DNA of 64,000 nt, taken from positions 1-64,000 of the forward strand of contig NZ_BAWJ01000004.1 of the NCBI RefSeq assembly GCF_000586475.1. Direction: 5' to 3'. The stretch's first letter is position 1; each line of letters begins with the position of its first letter. Below, in pieces: positions 38,460 to 48,540 of this stretch. The stretch comes from Psychrobacter sp. JCM 18903 (GTDB lineage Bacteria > Pseudomonadota > Gammaproteobacteria > Pseudomonadales > Moraxellaceae). The notes beneath the pieces are model-generated. The model saw only the letters and a program-made list of their open reading frames with translations, was not told the DNA's origin and made no database searches. The position numbers and the translations under genes were made by a program.

Positions 38460-38771
38460 ATGACTGATCAAGTTGATAACTGGCACAAACTGGCACGCTA
38501 CGACACCAATATTCAAGGTGATCTGCATGCCAATCTGCTGCGTAACAATGGTATTACGGTGTCTCTGCAACCGCTGAGCGCAATGCCGGGTATGAATTCT
38601 GGGATTGTGCTGTGGGTGCAGGATACTGATTTGGCGCATGCACAGCGCATTTTGGCAAATATTGACACCGATGGGGCAACGCCTTATGAGGTGTTTGATG
38701 AAACGTCAGCCGCCAAAATTAACCCTACTTTAAATTCTGCACAAGACGACAAGAACGGCGGTGAAGTATAA
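38460..38771 (+). CDS. DUF2007-like putative signal-transducing protein
   Basis: A 103-residue protein whose middle fits the small DUF2007 alpha/beta domain: WHKLARYDTNIQGDLHANLLRNNGI (residues 8-32) and an exposed LSAMPGMNSGIVLWVQDTDLAHAQRIL. The rest is an acidic hydrophilic tail. AAAGGAA precedes the ATG by eight bases. The stop is directly followed by the ATG of the YafJ-like gene (38769-38772), so the two are cotranscribed. Function is unknown. Confidence 0.72.
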   Translation: MTDQVDNWHKLARYDTNIQGDLHANLLRNNGITVSLQPLSAMPGMNSGIVLWVQDTDLAHAQRILANIDTDGATPYEVFDETSAAKINPTLNSAQDDKNGGEV

Positions 38772-39679
38772 ATGTGTCAACTCCTAGGAATGAACTGTAA
38801 TACCCCAACCGATATTGGTTTTAGCTTTGCAGGGTTTCGTCGCCGCGGTGGCATGACCGATAGCCATGAAGACGGCTTTGGCATTGCATTTTTTGAGCGT
38901 AGCGAATGCACTAATAGTGACAAACCAGAGAATGCTTCAACTGGTCTACGCTTATTCCATGACAATCGCCCAAGCCATTTATCGCCCGTGGCTGATTTGG
39001 TTAATAACTATCCAATCAAAGCCATGAATGTTATCGCTCATATTCGTAAAGCGACCCAAGGGCAAAATTGCTTGGCGAACACGCATCCCTTTGTCCGTGA
39101 AGTGTGGGGCGAGCAGTGGGTTTTTGCCCATAACGGGCAGATGAATAGCGAATTTATCAAACGCTGTCAGCGCTTGCAAGACAACGGCAACGCCTCACAT
39201 TGCCAGCCAGTCGGCACAACTGATTCTGAAATGGCGTTTTGCTACCTTGTTAATCGCCTAAAAAGTAGCTTTAAAACCCGTCCGGATGACAAAACGCTGT
39301 TTAACTTTTTGACCACTCAATGTCGTTATTTATCCGCCAATGGGTTGTTTAATTGCTTGATATCAATGGTAGCTGGCAATTGGCTTATGCGGGGAGTTTA
39401 TTGTTTTATCTCACGCGTCAAGCGCCGTTTGGCGAGGCGAAATTGGCAGATGATGATTTGGCGATTAACTTTGGTGATGTGACGACAGATACCGATAAAG
39501 TGACGATACTAGTGACCGTGCCATTGACTGAAAATGAAAAATGGCAACAGTTAGCCGTCAATGAATGTCTGATATTCCAAGATGGCGACGTCATTTATAA
39601 AGATAGTCCAAGCCAGCGGAAGTTTTTGACGATTGATGAAGGCATTGCGGTGGCACGGGCGGTTGGGGCGAGTGTTTAG
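38772..39679 (+). CDS. YafJ-like class II glutamine amidotransferase (frame interrupted)
   Basis: MCQLLGMN places the nucleophile Cys at position 2, followed by FRRRGGMTDSHEDGFGIAFFE, AHIRKATQG and WVFAHNGQMN, the usual N-terminal-nucleophile glutaminase motifs. A lost T near 39353 breaks the frame; restoring it gives NLLDINGSWQLAYAGSLLFYLTRQAPFGEA, and a 302-residue protein of YafJ-like length. These free-standing proteins presumably use gamma-glutamyl compounds (some relatives hydrolyse gamma-glutamyl amines), but the substrate here is unknown. The next gene starts nine bases downstream. Confidence 0.82.
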
Positions 39680-39687
39680 GGGGTGAT

Positions 39688-41345
39688 ATGAACCATGATG
39701 AGCTTTTAGAGTTACTCGATACTCTTATTGAATGTTGGGAAAATGAAGTTGTCGAATTTAAGCGCGGTAAAAGAGAGTTCTCTTTATCTGATATCGGGAA
39801 GTATTTCTCAGCTATATCTAACGAAGCCAATTTGCGAGGGCAAAGTTTTGGCTGGCTAGTATTTGGTATTGATGATAAAACCCGACAAGTTATTGGCACA
39901 GACTACAAAGCTAAGAGTTCTGAACGTATACAAGCAGTGAGTCAGCAGATTTCTCAAGATACGCAACCAACAATTACATTTAGAAATATTTTTGAATTGC
40001 AACATCCTAAAGGGGGTGTTGTTATGTTTCAAATTCCAGCAGCACCTAAAGGTTCGCCAATATCTTACAACGGGCATTACTACGCTAGAGCTGGTGAAAG
40101 CTTAGTAGCACTAGGATTGGATAAGTTAAATGAGATTAATCAACAAGAAAAATGGATAGATTGGTCAGCACAAATAGTATCAGAAGCGACTATAAATGAC
40201 CTAGATCCCGATGCATTAAATAAAGCAAAGCAAGGTTTTGCTAGAAAAATGGGTCAAAGGCTTGAAAATGAAACAGTGCTTGAGCTAGACGATTTAGATT
40301 TTCTAAACAAAGCTAGATTAACTGAAAATGGCAAAATTACTAGATCTACACTTTTACTTCTTGGAAAACCAGAGTCAGCTAGATTTCTTTCACCGCACCC
40401 TGCGGCTATGGTATGGAGCTTAGAAGCGGAAGAAAGAGCTTACGAACACTTCTATCCACCTTTTTTATTAACATCAACACAGCTATACCAGAAGATACGT
40501 AACTTCCAAATACGAATTTTACCTGATGATGAGCTCATTCCTGTTGAAATCGATAAATATAATCAACGTGTCGTTTTAGAAGCTTTGCATAACTGTATAG
40601 CCCATCAGACTATACTAAAAACTCTAGAATTATCGTGTCTGAAAAAATAGATCGTTTAATCTTTGAAAGTGAAGGAAGCTTTTTCGAAGGCAAACCTGTG
40701 GATTATGTAACAGAAGAGAGAAGACCAAAAAAGTATCGTAATTATAAGCTTGCGCAAGCTATGGTTCAGCTCAATATGATTGACACGATGGGTTATGGAA
40801 TCCATGAAATGTACGAAAAACAAGCGAAGCGCTATCTGCCGTTACCTGATTACGATTTGACTATGCCACAGGCTGTTAAGTTAATTATATATGGTGATGT
40901 TGTAGACCCTGCATATAGCAAGTTATTAATTAAAAACACAGATTTATCAATAATGGAAATTATAGCTTTAGATAGAGTTCAAAAAGGTCAGAATATTTCT
41001 AAGGGTATGGCTAGAGAGTTACAACGGAAGAACCTTATCGAGGGACGAAGACCGAACTACTATGTATCATCATCAGTAGCAGAAGCCACTAACAAAAAAG
41101 CTAAATACATACGTAATAGAATTCAAGATGATACTTTTTATATGCAACTTATTTTAGACTATATAGACAAATATGAATGTGCTACAAGGCCTGATATCGA
41201 CAGTTTGCTAATACCAACACTTAGTGAAGTTCTTGATGAAAAACAGAAAATCACTAAAATAGGTCATTTATTAACTAAACTTAGAAAAATAGAAAAAATA
41301 GAAAACGTTGGGGTGGGTCGGTACTCTAAGTGGGTTATGAAGTGA
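39688..41345 (+). CDS. AlbA_2 / Schlafen-type DNA-binding protein with ATPase domain (frame interrupted)
   Basis: An N-terminal AlbA_2 domain (VEFKRGKREFSLSDIGKYFSAISNEANLRGQ, FGIDDKTRQVIGT, residues about 18-130) is followed by a HATPase_c_4 region. A lost G near 40608 hides the ATPase N-box, which reads EALHNCIAHQDYTKNSRI once restored. A winged-helix-like C-terminus follows, 552 residues in total. Such proteins are widespread accessory regulators, some linked to stress or defence islands, mostly uncharacterised. The gene is distinctly more AT-rich than the upstream genes, which points to horizontal origin. It follows the YafJ-like gene by eight bases, and a repeat cluster lies downstream. 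Confidence 0.78.
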
Positions 41346-41359
41346 TAGAAGCATTTTAA

Positions 41360-41509
41360 TTGAGAGAGGTTTGAGAGAGAAAAGGCCCAAATGAGAGAGA
41401 GAAAGAGCGGTAGTGTTTTTAAGGGTTTGATATATATAGCTTTTATAAAACGAATAATTATAAGTAAACTAGTAATTTGAGAGAGAAACACCAAAAATTG
41501 AGAGAGAAA
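41360..41509. repeat. Five copies of a TTGAGAGAGAAA-type motif
   Basis: Copies start at 41360, 41371, 41391 (ATGAGAGAGAG), 41477 and 41498. They are spaced irregularly (11, 20, 86, 21 bases) and lie in the gap between the AlbA_2 gene and the convergent SEC-C gene. On one strand the motif would read L-R-E-K, but in different frames, so a coding explanation is not sufficient. Confidence 0.65.
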
Positions 41510-42100
41510 CTAACCCAAATAAACCCCACAACAACGCTTAAACTTCTCCCCTGATCCGCAAATACACGGCTGTTTCTGTGTCACAGACAGTGAAACAGTC
41601 GGATCTAAAAAGTACCAGCGCGCATCGTTATTAGCTTTGTCTTTTACTCTCACAAAGGTAGACAGCTCATGATGCGCCTGCACTTTCTCTTTTAAATTAC
41701 TTGCATTATTAGTTGGCTTGAAATAAGCCTTAAACTCAACTTGTGCATGCCTTTTGCCTAGCTTTGGCGTGTGCGCTACGATTTCTAGTCCTGCCCAATT
41801 CGTCTCTTTTGCCCACGATTCAATCGCGTTAATATCAAGCAAGTCTTGCTGCGCGGGTAGCGTAGTCTTGACGATATAGTCTGGCTTAATCAACACAAAG
41901 GCACTATAGCGCGTGCGCATGAGACGTTTGGCTGTCTCCGCTTTTATACCCTCTGCTTTGCCAACTTCATCATTATAAAGAGTATCATTATAAACAGCCT
42001 CATGATAAGGCTGACAGCAATCTTTATACAGTAGTGGTGAGCTGATAGCGCTTGATGATGGATGAATTTGGCAAGGGCAAACGTGTAGATTAGGTTGCAT
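41510..42100 (-). CDS. YchJ-like protein with SEC-C zinc motif
   Basis: A 196-residue protein of the YchJ/UPF0225 family. The central NTF2-like part begins with RTRYSAFVLIKPDYIVKTT, and the C-terminal SEC-C motif CICGSGEKFKRCCG (zinc ligands Cys and Cys-Cys) closes the protein. The N-terminal partner motif of the family is present as VCPCQ...YKDCCQPYHE, separated by about 20 residues that are inserted compared with E. coli YchJ. Function is unknown. Frame complete; convergent with the AlbA_2 gene. Confidence 0.85.
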   Translation of the reverse strand: MQPNLHVCPCQIHPSSSAISSPLLYKDCCQPYHEAVYNDTLYNDEVGKAEGIKAETAKRLMRTRYSAFVLIKPDYIVKTTLPAQQDLLDINAIESWAKETNWAGLEIVAHTPKLGKRHAQVEFKAYFKPTNNASNLKEKVQAHHELSTFVRVKDKANNDARWYFLDPTVSLSVTQKQPCICGSGEKFKRCCGVYLG

Positions 42101-42145
42101 GTTTTATTCTCATTTTCGCTTGGGTTTTACTGCTTTACCGTATCT

Positions 42146-42861
42146 TTATCGCAGCATGCTTTTTATTAGTTCTGGCAATATGCCAACTTTTAGCTGTGCC
42201 CATGGTGCTGGGTCACGCAGCTGCTGCCAAAACGAATCAAACGGCGGGGCAAAATAGACCAACATGGCGAGCAGTGTATATAGTAATAAATACCACCACT
42301 TATCTTTAGGCTGATAAAACTTCATCGCTGTACCTGATGAGCGCTTCATTTTCATATTCGATAAGTTAACACTATATAGCTCGTCCAATGTCAAATGCAC
42401 TAGCGCGCCACCGAATAAAAATAAACCGTAAAACCAGCTTGCCGTCAGTGGAAGGTGCAAAACGTAGTAGCTTAAATAAGTCAGCCCCAAACCCAAAATT
42501 GCCATATAAGGCACGGAGTGAATCACGCCGCGATGCACGGTCATGTTGGTAAAAATAGAGAAAACCACATAACGCATAAAGCCGTAGCCTGCCAGCCATA
42601 ATGCAATCAGGCGAGCAAACTCAGCTCACTGCGCCAATGCATGACCAAACCAAAGGCAAAAATAAATGAGGTGATATTAAAGCCAAGTTTAATCGGTGTG
42701 GAGTTATCAGAATCCAAATCGGGAAGTAGCCCACCGATGGTGCCGAGCGCCACGCAAACTAAAAACCCCGAGTCATCAATCAATCCCGCTTTATAAACTG
42801 TCAAACTGAGTGTACCACTGACCATAAATGCAACATTCAGGTGGGTGTTAAAATTTGCCAT
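42146..42861 (-). CDS. YdjM-like membrane metal-dependent hydrolase (frame interrupted)
   Basis: A membrane-bound DUF457/YdjM-type protein of 238 residues. A lost T near 42608 breaks it; restoring the base gives LLALIALWLAGYGFMRYVV. The N-terminus has THLNVAFMVSG and the metal-site motif GGLLPDLDSDNSTP, then the HRGVIHSVPY motif in the second half. The family is related to LexA-regulated membrane hydrolases (YdjM in E. coli), but I do not see a LexA box upstream. Function is otherwise unknown. Confidence 0.82.
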
Positions 42862-43321
42862 AAAAACTCATCAATAAGTAGCGCGCGAAACGATTGTTTC
42901 GAGGCGTTTGCCTAGCGGTAAAAAAGCGCACCATAATAGCATAGCCCAGCCAAACGTCTAATAGATAAGGCTCGTATGCCGCGACTGGTTTACCCATTAC
43001 CTTTGATTCTAATATTTCTTTGGAAAATATATTGATACTTAATAATAGAACGTTAAACCCTTGTTACGTTTACGATTATGCCACGATTTGACAACGTCTA
43101 GACGTTAACAAAGCGCCGCCGTTTTGTTATGGTAAAAGAACGTTATTGTTAAGTCCTAAAGAGTCACTTAGCTATTTTGTTAACTCAAATTTATATTGTA
43201 TTGTGTCAAATAATAATGATTTTGAATACAACTCGTACAATCATCTATATAGCCACCAATCCTCAGCATAAACCTATAACCGTTTGGGCTTAGGATTTAT
43301 AACAACGATAAGGAAGCTACC
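42862..43321. other. Intergenic region upstream of acnA
   Basis: 460 bases between two divergent genes without a supported frame. It holds a perfect 14-base palindrome AACGTCTAGACGTT (43093-43106) overlapping the end of a TTGACA (43088-43093), plus a long AT-rich leader before acnA. Confidence 0.55.
43093..43106. promoter_or_regulatory. 14-base palindrome AACGTCTAGACGTT upstream of acnA
   Basis: A perfect palindrome that overlaps a TTGACA hexamer at 43088-43093, which has no good -10 at the normal distance. It lies 215 bases before the acnA start. An operator for acnA or the divergent YdjM-like gene is possible. The motif does not match a regulator site I know. Confidence 0.4.
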
Positions 43322-46119
43322 ATGAGTGATATTTTTAATGTAAAAGACACCATTTCGGTCGCGGGCAAGGAACATGCCTATTACAGTTTGCCAAAGCTGA
43401 CCGAAACTTTTGAGCACATCAGCAAATTGCCATTTTGTATGAAAATCGTCTTAGAAAACCTATTACGTAATGAAGATGATGGTCAATCTGTCGGCAAAAA
43501 CCATATCGAAGCCGTTGCTAACTGGGATGCAGGCGCAGAAGCGTCAAAAGAGATCGCCTTTATGCCAGCGCGTGTAGTCCTGCAAGACTTTACTGGTGTG
43601 CCATCAGTTGTCGATTTGGCAGCCATGCGTGATGCCGTGGTTGAGCTTGGCGGTCGTGCTGAGCAAATTAACCCATTTATCCCGAGTGAATTGGTTGTCG
43701 ATCACTCTGTACAAGTCGATGCTTATGGCCGAGAAGATGCACTAGATTTAAACGAAAAAATTGAATTTAAACGTAACAATGAACGTTATGAATTCCTGCA
43801 TTGGGGGCGTAATGCGTTTAAAAACTTTGTGGTCGTACCACCAGCGACGGGTATTGTGCATCAAGTTAACCTTGAATACTTAGCTCGTGTTGTAATGGCT
43901 GCTGATGTCAATGTTGATGGTAAAAGTGAGTTGACGGCTTATCCTGATACGGTATTTGGTACGGACAGCCATACGACGATGATTAACGGTATTGGCGTGC
44001 TTGGTTGGGGTGTCGGCGGTATTGAAGCGGAAGCGGCAATGCTTGGTCAACCGTCATCAATGCTGATTCCACAAGTGGTTGGCTTTGAGCTAAAAGGTAA
44101 ACTCACTGAAGGCGTTACCGCGACAGATTTGGTATTGCGTGTGGTTGAAATGCTACGTGCGCATGGTGTGGTTGGTAAATTCGTTGAGTTTTATGGCGAA
44201 GGCTTACACAGTATGCCACTGGCAGATCGTGCGACGATTGCCAATATGTCACCAGAATATGGGGCAACCTGTGGTATTTTCCCGATTGACCAAATGGCGA
44301 TTGATTATTTGCGTCTATCAGGTCGTGAAGAAAGTCAGATTGAATTGGTCGAAAAGTATGCCAAGCGCAAGGCTTATGGCACGATGCCGATACCCCAGCG
44401 GCAACTTATTCAAGTAAATTAGAGCTAGATTTATCATCAGTACAGCCCGCACTTGCCGGTCCGAACTTGCCACAGCAGCGTATCAATCTATCTGATATGC
44501 ACGAAAAATTTGGCGAAACCTTAGAAAAAATGACCAAAGACCGCAAGTCAGAAGTCGAAGGCAAGGTACGCTTTGATGAAGAAGGCGGCGAGCAAGAGCA
44601 AGCGGATAGACTCTATGCTAAGCCTAATGTTTTCTCTGACGTCAATATTGATGATAAGAGCCATAAATTGCGTGATGGTTCTGTCGTTATCGCAGCGATT
44701 ACCTCATGTACCAATACCTCAAACCCTGCAGTGATGATTGGCGCGGGATTAGTGGCGAAAAAAGCCGCTGCAAAAGGTCTAAAAGCCAAGCCTTGGGTTA
44801 AAACCTCGTTAGCTCCCGGTTCGAAAGTCGTCACCGATTATCTTGAAAAATCTAAGTTAATGGACGAGCTTGAAAAAACAGGCTTCTATTTAGTCGGTTA
44901 TGGTTGTACCACTTGTATCGGTAACTCAGGACCGCTCCTAGAATCGATTGAAAAAGGTATCGAAGAAAAAGACTTAGTCGCTGCTGCCGTGTTGTCGGGT
45001 AACCGTAACTTTGAAGGTCGTATCCACTCGCACGTAAAAGCCAGTTATTTGGCGTCACCACCATTGGTAGTGGCTTATGCGTTGGCAGGTACGGTTGATA
45101 TTGACTTAACGACGCAGCCGTTAGGACAAGATCAAGATGGCAAAGATGTCTTCTTAAAAGATATTTGGCCAACGTCAGATGAGATCAATGAGCTGATTGC
45201 CAATAATATCGATGCGGATATGTTCCGCAAAAACTACGGCGAAGTGTTTGACGGTAGTGCTGCCTGGAACGCCATTAGCTCAGCCGATAGCCAGTTGTAT
45301 CCGTGGAGCGAAGCGTCTACTTATATCAAAAACCCGCCGTTCTTTGATGGAATGACCATGGAGCCAGAAGGTATCCCTGATATCGAAGGCGCACGCATCT
45401 TAGGGTTGTTCGGTGATTCAATCACCACTGACCATATCTCACCAGCTGGTAATATCGATCCAGATTCGCCAGCAGGTAAGTACTTGCAAGAGCGCGGTGT
45501 GATGCAAGCCGACTTCAATAGCTATGGCTCACGCCGTGGTAATGATGCAGTCATGACGCGCGGCACCTTTGCCAATATCCGTATCAAAAATACCATGATG
45601 GCTGGCAAAGAGGGCGGCTATACTTATTACTTCAACGGCGATAGCGCCACTCTACAAGACGGCGAAGAAATGGCCATCTATGATGCGGCAATGAAGTATA
45701 AAGAAGATAAGCGTCCGCTCGTGGTACTTGGCGGTGCAGAATATGGTTCTGGCTCTAGTCGTGACTGGGCCGCGAAGGGTACGATTTTGCTCGGCGTAAA
45801 AGCAGTATTGACCAGCTCGTTCGAACGTATTCACCGCTCAAACCTAGTCGGTATGGGTGTCTTGCCATTAACCTTTAAAGACGGTGAAAATGCTGCGACC
45901 TATAATCTAGACGGTTCTGAGGTGCTTAGTATTACAGGTCTAGATAATGGCAAGAGTAAGACCGCCAAAGTCACGGCCACGCGTGCCGATGGTTCGTCTG
46001 AGAGCTTTGATGTCAATGTCATGCTACAGACGCCAAAAGAGCGCGAATACGTGCGTCACGGCGGCGTGTTGCACTATGTGCTACGTCAATTGGCTGCTGA
46101 AAGTAAGAGCGCAGCATAA
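43322..46119 (+). CDS. acnA: Aconitate hydratase A (frame interrupted)
   Basis: Fe-S enzyme of the TCA cycle converting citrate to isocitrate. The two frames join at about 44363, where one A restored gives [27 protein letters not shown]. The 932-residue protein is the AcnA/IRP1 type: [60 protein letters not shown] and [14 protein letters not shown] (cluster cysteines), then the C-terminal swivelling domain with [11 protein letters not shown] and the substrate arginine region. AAGGA precedes the ATG. A terminator follows at 46143. Confidence 0.94.
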
Positions 46120-46142
46120 TAGTCAATTGAGCTTAGTATGAT

Positions 46143-46184
46143 AAAAAGCCCATTCCCAGTCGAACTAGGGGATTGGGTTTTTTT
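46143..46184 (+). terminator. Terminator of acnA
   Basis: AAAAAGCCCATTCCC / GGGGATTGGGTTTTTTT with a ten-base loop and small mismatches, followed by a T7 run. Confidence 0.8.
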
Positions 46185-46232
46185 ATTATCTGGGAAAAAG
46201 GAAACACGTATCTGCAAATCTATTCCAATGAA

Positions 46233-46691
46233 TTATCTAAAGTTTTCATTCCAGCTCTCCTTAAATATTTTATTTAAGAATGCTTCTTTATTGATACTGC
46301 CGTCATTGTTTAAGCAGGTCTTATCAACAAAAAGATAATTAGTCCAGCTGATATCAGGAGACAGTTCATTGATTTCATTTACGATATCAACTTCACTAAT
46401 TTCAGAGAAATCTCTAATAACAAGTTTTTGTGCTAGCTCTAAAATGCGACTTTTTGTTTTATACTCATGAGAATTTGGATACTCAGAAATTTTATCAAAA
46501 AATTTCTCATAATTGATACTTAAGTCTTCGTTTACATATTCATCACTCCAGAATATATAGTCACTCCAAAATGGGTCAGGAGACAGTTTGTCTAGTTCAC
46601 GCTTTATTGCTACCTGCCTTGACTCTGAGCATGGAGTATTAATTAACTCTTCAAGTAATAAAGTGATTTTTTGCTTAGTATCATCGTTCAT
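46233..46691 (-). CDS. Acidic hypothetical protein with two internal repeats
   Basis: A 152-residue protein I do not recognise. It consists of two similar halves: IKRELDKLSPDPFWSDYIF...NEDLSINYEKFFDKI (residues about 29-67) and NEINELSPDISWTNYLF...NNDGSINKEAFLNKIF (about 105-144). It is acidic, soluble and has no signal or TM helix. The gene is much more AT-rich than acnA and carries no operon partner. Small acidic duplicated proteins of this look are often immunity proteins of toxin systems, but no toxin is next to it, so this is only a possibility. Confidence 0.6.
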   Translation of the reverse strand: MNDDTKQKITLLLEELINTPCSESRQVAIKRELDKLSPDPFWSDYIFWSDEYVNEDLSINYEKFFDKISEYPNSHEYKTKSRILELAQKLVIRDFSEISEVDIVNEINELSPDISWTNYLFVDKTCLNNDGSINKEAFLNKIFKESWNENFR

Positions 46692-46723
46692 TATTATTTC
46701 CTCTGCTATTTATTCCAATGGTT

Positions 46724-47375
46724 TCAACTCTTCTCAGTCAACAGCCTAATTCCCAAGCCAATAAATACCACACCACTTATCTTGTTTAAAATGGCTTCGA
46801 TAGAGCTTTTTTCTCAGGTTTTCACTGAATTTTGACGCCAATAATGCTAAGCATAAGCACCATATAAAGCCAGTGACAGCAAAGGTCAGTCCTAAAATGA
46901 CGAACGACACCATGCTATAAGCATAACTGGCATCGATAAACTGAGGGAAGAACGCCAAAAAGAATAATGCAACTTTTGGATTAAAGGTATTGGTGAGCAC
47001 GCCTTGCTTATATATTTGCCAGTGATCTAAAGGCTGAACGGGCTTTGGCTTCTCGTCATCCTGCAAACTCGCGGCTATCAAAGGCTGTTGTTGACTTATG
47101 AGCATTTTGACGCCTAGATAGCACAAATAGCTGGCACCAATATATTTTACGAGCATAAATGCCGTAGGGGAGTTAGCCAGCAACACGGACAATCCTAGCG
47201 AAGCCAGTAGCGTATGCACCAAAATGCCTGAAGTAATACCCAACACAGAATAAAACCCTGCCGTTTGCCCCTGCGAAATACTACGGGTAATGATGTACAT
47301 GCTGTCCGTGCCTGGGGTCAGGTTTAACAAAATAGCTGCCATGATAAACCCTAGATAGTTCTCAATCCCGAACAT
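46724..47375 (-). CDS. LysE/RhtB-family exporter (frame interrupted)
   Basis: Amino-acid efflux protein of the LysE type with six TM helices: GFIMAAILLNLTPGTDSMYI (NLTPG variant of the family start), GASYLCYLGVKML, and FNPKVALFFLAFFPQF. The frame goes wrong in an A6 run (T6 at 46807-46812 on the plus strand): with five As it reads LRKSSIEAILNKIS and ends GVVFIGLGIRLLTEKS at TGA 46724, giving 216 residues and the normal last helix. This is the only clear one-base insertion in the window. AAGGA lies ten bases before the ATG. Confidence 0.85.
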
Positions 47376-47660
47376 GGTTAAAACGTCCTTGTGTTAAGCC
47401 TAAAAATTTGTACGTTATAAAGTATTTATACATTCTATAAAATCCTTATAGGATTGATGGTAGCGAGGATCTTACGGGTTGGCAATAGAATAAATCATTC
47501 AATAAATACTGATATTAAAAACTATTCAGCATGGTTATGGCTTCAGTCTTTATCGAAATCAATAAAACGTAAATATCTTATAAAATCGCAGATACCGCAA
47601 TGTGAACTCTGATAAGATATCAGAGATTAATAAGACATTTGTTGATAATGAGGATTTGAG

Positions 47661-47960
47661 ATGAAACGTTTGGCTTATACCATTGCTGTATCTGTTTTGG
47701 CCACGACTGTTGGGATAAATGCCGCGCATGCCGAGAGAGTTTGCAAAGTAACAGATCCGACGGGTACTCCATTAAATATTCGTGATGAACCTAATGGCAA
47801 GGTTATTAATCAGCTGCGTAATGATCGCGAGGTGTATGTCACAGATACCACTTACGATAATAAAAACCGTCCGTGGGTATATTTAGAAGGCTATTACAAG
47901 GGCGAATACAGGCATTGGGGCTGGGCGATTAGAGAGTTTGTCTCTTGTTATGATCGTTGA
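47661..47960 (+). CDS. Small secreted SH3b-domain protein
   Basis: A 99-residue protein with a signal peptide ending in NAAHA (cleavage near residue 24) and one bacterial SH3-like domain: GTPLNIRDEPNGKVINQLRNDREVYV, then PWVYLEGYYKGEYRHWGWAIREFVSC. Two or three Cys may form a disulfide. The SH3b domain suggests peptidoglycan or protein binding in the periplasm. It stands alone, with GAGG upstream of the ATG and a terminator at 48021. Confidence 0.82.
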   Translation: MKRLAYTIAVSVLATTVGINAAHAERVCKVTDPTGTPLNIRDEPNGKVINQLRNDREVYVTDTTYDNKNRPWVYLEGYYKGEYRHWGWAIREFVSCYDR

Positions 47961-48020
47961 TATATTAATTTCAGCTTATCCAAACCATAATGAACTGGAT
48001 ATAACAAAACCAATAGACAT

Positions 48021-48058
48021 AAAAAAGCCCAGTCACCGTATGATGACTGGCTTTTTTA
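48021..48058. terminator. Bidirectional terminator
   Basis: AAAAAAGCCCAGTCA / TGACTGGCTTTTTT with one extra base and an eight-base loop. It ends the SH3b gene on the plus strand and the tRNA transcript on the minus strand. Confidence 0.85.
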
Positions 48059-48119
48059 TTGTTCGCTTATTAGTCTAACCTGATGCCAAGCAAAAGTGCT
48101 AATAAGTGACGCCGAATAG

Positions 48120-48195
48120 TGGCGTCCCCAGGGGGATTCGAACCCCCGTTACCGCCGTGAAAGGGCGGTGTCCTAGGCCTCTAGACGATGGGGAC
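48120..48195 (-). tRNA. tRNA-Glu (UUC)
   Basis: A 76-base cloverleaf with encoded CCA. The 5' end GTCCCCATCGTCTAGAGG pairs with GGGGAC at the 3' end; the anticodon loop CTTTCAC gives UUC; the T arm has GGTTCGAATCC. It closely follows the E. coli tRNA-Glu sequence. It is downstream of tRNA-Ala on the same strand and likely part of one transcript. Confidence 0.97.
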
Positions 48196-48342
48196 GCATA
48201 GAGTGTTATAACCAATGGTTACAACGGTACTTCACAATATCAGATAGCTTAATAAATAAGCATTGCCTAGGTGCTGATATCGTCCTACTAGCGAGTATTT
48301 ATGGTTACGTTTCAGTAGTACTGAGCGTTGCAATAAATAGTA

Positions 48343-48418
48343 TGGTGGAGCTAAACGGAGTCGAACCGTTGACCCCTTGCATGCCATGCAAGTGCTCTAC
48401 CAACTGAGCTATAGCCCC
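48343..48418 (-). tRNA. tRNA-Ala (GGC)
   Basis: A 76-base cloverleaf with encoded CCA. The 5' end GGGGCTATAGCTCAG has the Ala-specific acceptor G-U pair position expected; anticodon stem CTTGC/GCAAG holds loop ATGGCAT with anticodon GGC; the T arm contains GGTTCGACTCC. It precedes tRNA-Glu by 147 bases and has a strong promoter directly upstream. Confidence 0.97.
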
Positions 48419-48435
48419 TCGCTAAGAGTGTGCGT

Positions 48436-48464
48436 ATTTTATGTAAGAGCGGCAGTCTTGTCAA
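48436..48464 (-). promoter_or_regulatory. Strong promoter of the tRNA-Ala/tRNA-Glu transcript
   Basis: On the minus strand: TTGACA (48464-48459), 17-base spacer, TAAAAT (48441-48436), ending 17 bases before the tRNA-Ala 5' end. A consensus -35 and ideal spacing make this one of the clearest promoters in the window. Confidence 0.85.
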
Positions 48465-48540
48465 CTACTATTTTAAAAATAATGCATAAATATTCGAAAA
48501 AAAGCGTTTAAAGCTATTTTAGCTACTTAATAAGCCCAAA

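Noticed and set aside
41360..41509. GAGAGA repeats as a CRISPR-like array or coding extension of the AlbA_2 gene
   Set aside because: Spacing is irregular, the units are too short for CRISPR, and the copies lie in different frames with stops between them.
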